Assembly (NCBI GenBank): GCA_003517725.1
Contig: DOZZ01000236.1
Coordinates: 1-13,036, forward strand
Length of the DNA stretch: 13,036 bases
Direction: 5' to 3'
Origin: Bryobacterales bacterium
GTDB taxonomy: Bacteria > Acidobacteriota > Terriglobia > Bryobacterales > Bryobacteraceae
In this document: piece after piece, positions 7,296 through 13,036 of the stretch
Layout of the letters: every line of letters starts with the position of its first letter
Position numbering within the stretch: the first letter of the stretch is position 1
Notes under the pieces: model-generated
Told to the model about the DNA's origin: nothing
The model's database searches: none
Seen by the model: the letters and a program-made list of their open reading frames with translations, nothing else
Position numbers and translations under genes: made by a program

Positions 7296-7715
7296 TCATG
7301 CCGTCCACGGGTTTACGATCTGAAGGCCACAATGTTCGAAGTCGCTGGTGTTGCGCGTGGCGACTACTGCGCGGCGTGAGCGCGCGATGGCCGCGATCAT
7401 GGCGTCAAATTGGGAGATGGGACGGCCGACTGCGTCGCGCCCAGCCACGATCTTAGGGAACAGGCGGGCAGCATCCTCATCGAAAGGTACGATCCGTCCT
7501 TCAAACTCCGCGGCAAACAGCTTTTCAATGGCGGTGGCCAGGCGCGCGCGGCGCTTACCCGGAGGCAGTAACTCGACCCCGTAGAGTACTTCGGCTTGAG
7601 TGATAGCGGTGATGAAAACCGCCGGCTGTTCCTGTGCGGCAAGCCAATCCATCACCGCTGGTGCGGGCGATGGTTTCAGCGCCTCAGACAAAACATTTGT
7701 GTCGAGGACGATCAC
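7296..7715 (-). CDS. vapC: PIN-domain toxin ribonuclease, VapC/FitB-like
   Basis: The 139-aa protein is a complete PIN domain. It starts with the diagnostic MIVLDTNVLSE, and the four acidic metal-binding residues are present: Asp5, Glu42 (in QAEVLYGVELLP), Asp104 (in ISQFDAMIAAIA) and Asp125 (in TRNTSDFEHCG). The GVELLPPGKRR and IVNPW segments are typical of the FitB-like branch of VapC. Family role: a Mg-dependent endoribonuclease that cuts tRNA or rRNA when released from its antitoxin. The start is GTG (7713-7715), overlapping the vapB stop as GTGA. It has no Shine-Dalgarno, so translation probably depends on coupling to vapB. All catalytic residues are intact, so the toxin looks functional. 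The RNA target cannot be read from the sequence. Confidence 0.93.
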   Translation of the reverse strand: MIVLDTNVLSEALKPSPAPAVMDWLAAQEQPAVFITAITQAEVLYGVELLPPGKRRARLATAIEKLFAAEFEGRIVPFDEDAARLFPKIVAGRDAVGRPISQFDAMIAAIARSRRAVVATRNTSDFEHCGLQIVNPWTA

Positions 7716-7960
7716 TTCGAAAGCGGGAGAGGCCGGCGCACGGGCTCCCGTTTCGGAAGCGCGAGTTCGACGCCCCCAAGTGGCTCCACATAGCTTCGAA
7801 TGGCGCCCGCCAAATTGGTTCGCGAGGTGGTACCGGCTGCGACACCGGCCTTTAAGATTTCGCGGGCCTCTTCTTCCATGGAGCGTCCGTTCCGAGCCGC
7901 TCTGACACGTAGTCGGGACTTCAAGGCGTCATCCAGGCGACGTATTGTGATGCTGGCCAT
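7712..7960 (-). CDS. vapB: Antitoxin, VapB/FitA-like ribbon-helix-helix
   Basis: This 82-aa protein has an N-terminal ribbon-helix-helix DNA-binding fold (about residues 1-40): strand MASITIRRLDD, helix ALKSRLRVRAARNG, and helix SMEEEAREILKAG. That pattern is characteristic of FitA-type antitoxins. The C-terminal half (about 41-82) is polar and proline-bearing, suited to wrapping the toxin. It should dimerise, bind its own promoter with VapC, and neutralise the toxin. The stop overlaps the vapC start by 4 nt. The ATG at 7960 lacks a Shine-Dalgarno and lies only 40 bp from the TonB receptor stop, so the promoter must sit in that gap or inside the receptor gene. Two ATCAAT copies (7963 and 7981) in the gap are candidate operator half-sites. 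Confidence 0.9.
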   Translation of the reverse strand: MASITIRRLDDALKSRLRVRAARNGRSMEEEAREILKAGVAAGTTSRTNLAGAIRSYVEPLGGVELALPKREPVRRPLPLSK

Positions 7961-7962
7961 AC

Positions 7963-7986
7963 ATCAATGCTATCACTGCAATCAAT
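7963..7986. promoter_or_regulatory. Candidate vapBC operator: ATCAAT direct repeats
   Basis: ATCAAT occurs at 7963-7968 and again at 7981-7986, an 18-bp offset, immediately upstream of vapB. Ribbon-helix-helix antitoxins typically bind short repeated sites at their own promoter, so these are plausible operator elements. No clear -35/-10 pair is visible. The assignment depends on position. Confidence 0.3.
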
Positions 7987-8005
7987 CTAGCCGGCGCGGG
8001 CTAGA
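7986..8005 (-). terminator. Hairpin at the TonB receptor stop codon, possible weak terminator
   Basis: On the minus strand TCTAGCC (8005-7999) and GGCTAGA (7992-7986) form a perfect 7-bp stem with a 6-nt loop, followed by TTGATTG. The receptor's TAG stop (8001-8003) lies inside the first arm. The T-run is poor, so termination may be partial. It would separate the receptor transcript from vapBC. Confidence 0.4.
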
Positions 8006-10478
8006 AAATTACGTCGAAGTCCGCCGTGTACCGTCGCCGGTACTGGCCGAAGAAGAAGCCGTACTGCTGGTCGGACACGTTGGAATGAACACTGACGGGG
8101 TTGAAATGATCGGTCAGATTGGAGCCGCTGACGGCGAAGCGCACGCTGTACTTGCTCGAAACCTTGAAGTCTTTGGAGAGCCGCGCGTCCACCGATAAGT
8201 AGCCGGGAAATCGCGCCTGGTTGGCCGGCCCCACATACTGCTGCAGAATATCGAACGAAGAATAAGGGAAGCCTGAGCGGTATTCCGCCTTCGGCATGAA
8301 GCGAAACTGCATCGGCAGGCGTAGCGTGCCCCAGGCGAGTATCCGATTGGGTACATCGCCCGGAAGACTGCCATAGCGGTCCGGCACCACCGCGGCCGGA
8401 GGGTAGTTCGATAGGTAATTACTGAATTCGTTCAGGTTGCCGACGGCATGGCTGCGCACGTAGGAGAGGTAGAACATACTCTCTTTGCCGCCGCGTACCG
8501 CCGCCGTCAACTCGAATTGCTTCAGTTGGGAATTACCGTTGCCATTCAACACGTACGCACTATTGTTTTGGACTAACTGGGGCGTCAGCACGATCAGGCC
8601 GTCCGATTCGCTCTGCAGGTAACTCGCGCGAATCCGAAACGTCGCCGAAAACGACTGCTCCACCTCGACGTTCCAGTTCAGGCTCGAGGGAGCGAAATTG
8701 CCCGGATGCAATTTGCCATAGATCAGCGGCGATTCCGATCGCACGGCGGCCTCGGTAAGATTGGCGAACTGCGTGGGTCCGCCGACAATCGATCCGTCCG
8801 GCGCGTACTGGGTAACGATCTGGTTCGGATAGGAATTGAAGCCGTACACGTTGAGCGGAACGCGGTCGTAGAAGATGCCGACCCCGCCGCGAACCACCGT
8901 GTGGCCCTCCAGGAAAGGCGTCCAGACGAAGCCTTCGCGCGGCCCGACTCGCAAGGTGTCGGTGATGCGTTGTTGCTCGGCGCGAATGCCGGAGGCCAGC
9001 GCGAACCGCGGTCCAAGGACCCAGTTATCCTGAGCGAACATGGCGATCTCGATATCCGATCGCTGAATCGGCTGGCCAGGAGTGAATCGGATGGTCTGAG
9101 CCAAAACCCCCGCGGCGTCCAGGAAATCGATGGGGTGCTCCTGCACCAGGGCATGTTCCGCAGTGCCGCCCAGCACGGCGCCGAACTTTAGATTGTGAGT
9201 ACCCCAGGCGTTGCGAACCGCGGAGTAAGTCTCGCGCGCCTGCACTCGGGAGGCGGTGCGAGTCTGTTGCGCGAAGTAATTGCCGCGATTGCCGCCAGGG
9301 CTGAGCATGAGTGTGGCATCGCCCTGCGGCCAGATGGAATCCCGGAAGGTGTTCAGCGAGAGCGCGCTTTCGACCAGCGCGCCCGCCACCGAGGCGCGGT
9401 CCGTCAGGTTCACCGCGTAAGTGGACGCCGCGGCGTTGGGCGTGGTCGGCTCCGGGTTAAAGAAGTCTAGGTTGGCGAAACGGGTGCGGTCTTTGGCGGC
9501 ATGCAGGGTCGCGGACAAGACGTTGGTCGGGCTCACGGTGTAGTCCAGCGCGGTGAAGGAATTGGCTCCCTCGTTGCGCTCCTGGTTGTACGGGAAAGGC
9601 AGCGTGATCACCGGCGTGGTTCGCATCTCGTATTGCAGCGACTCAAGTATATAAAGGCGCTCCGGAATGATGGCTCCGCCAAAGTTGATGCGCGGCGTGG
9701 CCGATTTCAAACCTTGCATGTGCCAGCTGCGGAAGCGGAACTCGGGCAGCGGATCGTTCAATTCGAAGTGCCATTTGTCGGAGGCCTTTCGGGTTTCCAC
9801 CGAGATCACGTTAGCCGTGAAGCCGCCATATTCGGCCAGGAACGGGCTGGACAGAACGTTCATGGTCTCGACGCTGTCGATCGGCACGGTCGCGCCAAAG
9901 CGGCCCGTGGCGGGATTTGTGACATCGGCCGAGTTGACCAGCAGCGCGCTGCGATGTTCCCCGCTGCCGGAGAGACGCAGCTGCCCGTTGGGCAAACGGA
10001 CGATACCAGGAGCCAGCGGGAGAGCATCGGCCACGGTGGCGGGGCGCGCGGGCACATTCTTGACTTCCTCGCGCTGCAGCACCATGGGGGCCGACGGCCC
10101 TTGTTCGATGGCTTCCACGCCGCCTTGCACCGTGATGCTGTCCTCGCGCGACGCGCCCGAAGTCAGGGTGGCGTCGATGCGGTTGGCCGAGTCAGGACCC
10201 ACGTTCAGGTCCGCCGCCAGGTCGTCAAAAGAGGCGGCCGCGATGGTGACCTGATAAACGCCCGGCGCGAGCGACTCAAACTTTACTTCGCCCGTATCCG
10301 AGGTCACGCCTTTCAGGATCGATCCAGCGGCGGATTTCAGCGCGACGCGGGCCGCGGAGACCGGCTCGCCGCCGGCCGTGTGAGTGGCGACAATCAGGGT
10401 AAAGCCTGGAGCGGATTGAGCGCGCAGGGAGACGCCCGCCAGCAGAGACAGCAGAAGACCGGCCAGGGCCAGTCTCAT
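8001..10478 (-). CDS. TonB-dependent receptor, Oar-like, with carboxypeptidase-regulatory-like N-terminal domain
   Basis: The 825-aa outer-membrane protein has a signal peptide (1 to about 20, ending SLRAQ) and then a carboxypeptidase-regulatory-like beta-sandwich (about 25-105; GVTSDTGEVKFESLAPGVYQ is typical). A plug-like domain (about 115-235) contains LRLSGSGEHRSALLVNSADV and PIDSVETMNVLSSPFLAEYG. The remainder is a beta-barrel alternating aromatic and polar residues and ending YTADFDVIF, with the terminal Phe used for outer-membrane insertion. Such receptors import, or in the Oar group display or secrete, large ligands; the substrate is unknown. No obvious TonB box was found. The frame is open to 10661, but the ATG at 10478 is chosen because it opens at the signal peptide and overlaps the stop of the upstream membrane protein by 4 nt. 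There is no Shine-Dalgarno, which points to translational coupling. Confidence 0.9.
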   Translation of the reverse strand: MRLALAGLLLSLLAGVSLRAQSAPGFTLIVATHTAGGEPVSAARVALKSAAGSILKGVTSDTGEVKFESLAPGVYQVTIAAASFDDLAADLNVGPDSANRIDATLTSGASREDSITVQGGVEAIEQGPSAPMVLQREEVKNVPARPATVADALPLAPGIVRLPNGQLRLSGSGEHRSALLVNSADVTNPATGRFGATVPIDSVETMNVLSSPFLAEYGGFTANVISVETRKASDKWHFELNDPLPEFRFRSWHMQGLKSATPRINFGGAIIPERLYILESLQYEMRTTPVITLPFPYNQERNEGANSFTALDYTVSPTNVLSATLHAAKDRTRFANLDFFNPEPTTPNAAASTYAVNLTDRASVAGALVESALSLNTFRDSIWPQGDATLMLSPGGNRGNYFAQQTRTASRVQARETYSAVRNAWGTHNLKFGAVLGGTAEHALVQEHPIDFLDAAGVLAQTIRFTPGQPIQRSDIEIAMFAQDNWVLGPRFALASGIRAEQQRITDTLRVGPREGFVWTPFLEGHTVVRGGVGIFYDRVPLNVYGFNSYPNQIVTQYAPDGSIVGGPTQFANLTEAAVRSESPLIYGKLHPGNFAPSSLNWNVEVEQSFSATFRIRASYLQSESDGLIVLTPQLVQNNSAYVLNGNGNSQLKQFELTAAVRGGKESMFYLSYVRSHAVGNLNEFSNYLSNYPPAAVVPDRYGSLPGDVPNRILAWGTLRLPMQFRFMPKAEYRSGFPYSSFDILQQYVGPANQARFPGYLSVDARLSKDFKVSSKYSVRFAVSGSNLTDHFNPVSVHSNVSDQQYGFFFGQYRRRYTADFDVIF

Positions 10479-12133
10479 TGAGGAACGCCGGCAATGCGGC
10501 AAACTCGCACTGCGTCGTTTTGATAGGGGCACACCAGACCTTTGGCTGAAATCGATCGTTGGAGCACGATCCATTTGACGGCGTAGCGGGCTTTCAGGAT
10601 TCCGAAATCTCTGGATGTGAAGTGTTTCCAATCTCTTAAGGCGGCAGTCTGCTGCTTCCAATCATCCGCCAATTCCGGGAAGACGGATACCGCGCCGCTA
10701 TCTTTGGCATTGTCGGGCAGCACGCTGCGTTCGGCCAGAGCGCGGAAGCCGTGCAGGTCGACGCCGGGCAGCTCCATGTAATCGGGGTCGAGGGCAAAGA
10801 TGTCCTGGTCGGGCGTGTTGTGCCGGATCCATAAGAACGCCCGGAGCCAGCCGCTGCCGTAGCTTACGCCGGGCCACTCGATATGGGGGCTGGCGGGATA
10901 CGCCTGAATCTGCCCCACGCACATGGCGGCGGCGAGGGCCAAGAAAACGGTCCACCTCCAGGCGCAGTTCTTGAGGATGTATTGGCCCGCCAGCGCACCG
11001 AGGAACAGGAAAAACAGGACGTAGATCAGGTGGAAGCTCCGCATGGGCTGCAGGCGGGCCAGGTAATCGAATCGAGTGGAGCTGGCGAGCACCAGAGCCA
11101 CGCCGGTGGCCAGCAGGCCCAAGCCGACCATGGCGCGGGCCAGTAAGCCACAGGCCGGTAACGTCCCGCGCGGCTGGCATCGGGACAGATAGAACAACGC
11201 CAGCAGAGGAGCGATGACTCCGACCCACTCGTACCACTGCCAGCTTGAGACCAGGAAGTAGGAGCGCGACTGCAGGATTTCGCGATACGCGCCGTGGGCG
11301 GGCGTTAATTCGAAGCGCATCGGCCAAGCCATCAGGAGGGCAAAGGCGGGCTCCGGGACCGGGCTCGGACGACGCTGGTAGCGCGCGGCGGCGAGGCAGC
11401 CGACAAACAGCAGAGCATAAACCGCCATCTGCGGATGAATCAGCGCCGTGCAAAAGAGCCACAGCAGGCTGCGGCTTGGCCGGTGCTCGACGAAGCTGGC
11501 CAGAGCGAAGATGGTGGCCGGAGTGGAAAAGCTGCGCGCCGTCAGATAAGGATCAACCAGGATTAGCGCGGTACCCGCGACGGGGACGGTCAAGACGCAG
11601 GCCAGCAGGGCGATGCCACTCCACCGGGCGGCCTCCCGCTCAAAGCAGAGGCAGAGCAACTTGCGCGCGGCCAGGAACAGAAAAAACAGAGAGGCCACGT
11701 ACCAGGCAAACAAGGTGGCGTCCACCGGCACATGCGTCAGGCTGGAGGACCAGGCCACCACCGTGGGAAAGCAGGACAGGTGCGCGTGGTGCATGAAAAA
11801 CTCATCGCCGAAGGGAAACAGATGAGCATTGAGAGCTTTCTTGATGGCCGGTTCGTAGATTTCCGCGTCGTCGGTACCCAAGTGATAGCCCTGCACCACG
11901 AGTGCGGAAAGAGTTGCCAGGGCCAGCAGGAGCAGTACGGCAAGGGGGTGGGCAAGAGCGGGGCTGCGCCTGGCACCGAGGCTGCGTGCGGTGGCCCTGG
12001 AGGGAATCTCCAGGGTGCCCGGTTCCAGGATCAGCGCCGCGTGGTGTGCTAACAAGACGACGGCTCGCTCTGCTTCAATTACTCTCCACCAGACGGGTGA
12101 GTTGACCTTCGCGGCGCCACTGCATATTGCCAC
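10475..12133 (-). CDS. Polytopic membrane protein, GT-C glycosyltransferase-like
   Basis: The 552-aa protein has about nine hydrophobic segments (near residues 64-81, 136-156, 172-192, 203-215, 222-248, 302-316, 333-350, 367-388, 393-409) and a soluble C-terminal domain (about 415-552). After the first helix comes a periplasmic-type loop with HLGTDDAEIYEPAI, whose Asp88-Asp89 sit where GT-C lipid-phosphosugar glycosyltransferases keep catalytic acids. DPYLTARSFSTP (194-205) and IHPQMAVY (232-239) look like conserved motifs but I cannot name the family. The proposed activity is an inference. The start is uncertain. The GTG at 12133 is the most upstream possible, with a stop 18 nt before it and AGGG too close to it. 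It leaves about 60 residues before the first helix, and no ATG or good GTG occurs in between. The stop overlaps the TonB receptor ATG. Confidence 0.7.
   Translation of the reverse strand: MAICSGAAKVNSPVWWRVIEAERAVVLLAHHAALILEPGTLEIPSRATARSLGARRSPALAHPLAVLLLLALATLSALVVQGYHLGTDDAEIYEPAIKKALNAHLFPFGDEFFMHHAHLSCFPTVVAWSSSLTHVPVDATLFAWYVASLFFLFLAARKLLCLCFEREAARWSGIALLACVLTVPVAGTALILVDPYLTARSFSTPATIFALASFVEHRPSRSLLWLFCTALIHPQMAVYALLFVGCLAAARYQRRPSPVPEPAFALLMAWPMRFELTPAHGAYREILQSRSYFLVSSWQWYEWVGVIAPLLALFYLSRCQPRGTLPACGLLARAMVGLGLLATGVALVLASSTRFDYLARLQPMRSFHLIYVLFFLFLGALAGQYILKNCAWRWTVFLALAAAMCVGQIQAYPASPHIEWPGVSYGSGWLRAFLWIRHNTPDQDIFALDPDYMELPGVDLHGFRALAERSVLPDNAKDSGAVSVFPELADDWKQQTAALRDWKHFTSRDFGILKARYAVKWIVLQRSISAKGLVCPYQNDAVRVCRIAGVPQ
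11995..12015. repeat. 8-bp perfect inverted repeat near the 5' end of the membrane protein gene
   Basis: CCCTGGAG (11995-12002) and CTCCAGGG (12008-12015) are exact reverse complements with a 5-nt loop. The hairpin lies inside the questionable N-terminal extension of the membrane protein gene, before its first hydrophobic segment. If translation really starts downstream it would be a 5'-leader structure; if not, it is an early-coding hairpin. Confidence 0.45.
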
Positions 12134-12227
12134 GAACCCTGACGGCGCTCAAAAGTTTCGGTTGGGCGTGAATGCTTGCATTTTTTTCTTCGAGCCATGA
12201 CAGCAGCACCGGTTTGAATGAATGTGC

Positions 12228-12992
12228 TCAACGGAGCACAATTCCGAAATGCTGTTCGAGCGCGGCGTGCCACTGCTCTTCGGAACCCAGCATGCGCTCC
12301 TCCTTGCGCTCGCTCTCGGTGATGATCAAGCGCAGATCCGACAGCGTGATGCGGCCCGTGGTTGTCGCTCGCGAGCAGATCCGCTTCTGCGTGAAGTGGG
12401 ACTCGGGCGAGGTCTGGTGGTAATGGCACCTGTTCGCAAAGTCGGTCAGCTGCCGTGGGGCCGGCGCGACCAGATACTCGATTTTCCAGGATGCATCGGG
12501 CTGCCGCCGCTGCACTTGCAGCGAGCCGCCGGCTTGTTCCATGATCAGAAAACCTTCTTGCTCGACCGCCGTTTTCAGCACTAACGGTTCGAGGAACCCG
12601 TCGCCGAAACCTACGTCCGCGAGCCAGGGCTCGCCGCAGTCAACGCGCAACGCCAGGTGGTCGAACTCCGGCCCGTCGCTGCCATCATCGCGGCGAAAGC
12701 GGGCGGATAGAAGGGCCACAGGAAAGCCCATGGCACGCAGCAGAGCGGCGAACGCGCCGTTCAGTTCATAGCAGAAACCGCCGCGGCGCTGCTCGACTAC
12801 TTTGCGTACGAAGGCGTCGACGTCGATCACGATGGGCCGCGAGCGCGAGATGTCCAGGTTCTCGAACGGCACCGTTTGCATGTGCGCGCGATGCAGAAGG
12901 CGCAGAGTTTCGGGCGTCGGCGCGAGGGAGCCGTGGTAGCCGATGCGAGCGAGATAGGCCGCGGCGTTCAGGTTTGCATGCGCTCCGACCAT
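12228..12992 (-). CDS. nat: Arylamine N-acetyltransferase
   Basis: The 254-aa cytosolic enzyme transfers acetyl from acetyl-CoA to arylamines, arylhydrazines or related amines. The Cys-His-Asp triad is complete: Cys74 in RRGGFCYELNGAF, His112 in EFDHLALRV and Asp126 in PWLADVGFGDGF. The N-terminal PETLRLLHRAHMQTVPFENL is the family signature, and the length is typical (about 250-280). An upstream in-frame GTG at 12998 exists, but the ATG at 12992 is preferred because GGAAG lies 7 nt before it, while the same site would be too close to the GTG. The gene ends 94 bp before the membrane protein start on the same strand. A shared transcript is possible, but no functional link is evident. The native substrate is not predictable; family members act on xenobiotics or on aromatic intermediates in secondary metabolism. 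Confidence 0.95.
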   Translation of the reverse strand: MVGAHANLNAAAYLARIGYHGSLAPTPETLRLLHRAHMQTVPFENLDISRSRPIVIDVDAFVRKVVEQRRGGFCYELNGAFAALLRAMGFPVALLSARFRRDDGSDGPEFDHLALRVDCGEPWLADVGFGDGFLEPLVLKTAVEQEGFLIMEQAGGSLQVQRRQPDASWKIEYLVAPAPRQLTDFANRCHYHQTSPESHFTQKRICSRATTTGRITLSDLRLIITESERKEERMLGSEEQWHAALEQHFGIVLR

Positions 12993-13036
12993 AAACACAC
13001 TTCCGCCTCGGGTCGCTTTCCCAAAGCGTTGAAGCT

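Noticed and set aside
9501..10481. 326-codon plus-strand open frame opposite the TonB receptor
   Set aside because: Arg/Gly/His-rich with no domain logic, and antisense to the receptor's plug and N-terminal domains.
12149..12181. 10-codon ORF after an A-rich run, upstream of the membrane protein, as a leader peptide
   Set aside because: No run of a single regulatory amino acid and no attenuator-like hairpins follow; such short ORFs are expected by chance.

Overview
This 13 kb, GC-rich, gene-dense window looks chromosomal and most likely comes from an Acidobacteriota member, perhaps the Bryobacterales/Solibacter group. That placement is an inference. It rests on an Oar-like TonB-dependent receptor with an N-terminal carboxypeptidase-regulatory-like domain, a secreted DUF885 metallopeptidase-like protein, a PEP-CTERM-anchored ice-binding-like protein and a secretin-like relic of a type common in that phylum. 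No rRNA, tRNA, CRISPR array, integrase or transposase was seen.

Left block (87-4981, all minus strand; transcription runs from high to low coordinates): a secreted DUF885 protein, then 6-phosphogluconate dehydrogenase (gnd), then a PfkB-family sugar kinase most like 2-keto-3-deoxygluconate kinase, then a 150-residue protein of unknown function. gnd and the kinase are 15 bp apart, each has a good Shine-Dalgarno, and they form a convincing operon. Together they suggest sugar-acid breakdown feeding the Entner-Doudoroff and pentose phosphate routes.

Middle (5019-7295, plus strand): a small periplasmic mono-heme cytochrome c starts only 37 bp from the divergent DUF885 gene. Next comes a 357-bp gene-free, AT-richer leader carrying direct and inverted repeats, then an ice-binding-like (DUF3494) protein with a C-terminal PEP-CTERM sorting signal. 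Behind it lies a roughly 700-bp low-coding stretch with one small ORF (51 codons, excellent Shine-Dalgarno) and what looks like a decayed secretin N-domain fragment.

Right block (7296-12992, all minus strand; order of transcription): arylamine N-acetyltransferase, a polytopic membrane protein of GT-C-glycosyltransferase type, a TonB-dependent receptor whose ATG overlaps the membrane protein's TGA, then a VapB/VapC (FitAB-like) toxin-antitoxin pair with a GTGA overlap. A hairpin at the receptor's stop codon probably separates vapBC from the genes upstream of it.

No clearly undescribed system is demonstrated. The points most worth following are the coupled membrane-glycosyltransferase/TonB-receptor pair, the repeat-bearing leader of the ice-binding-like gene, and the relic plus small ORF next to vapBC.
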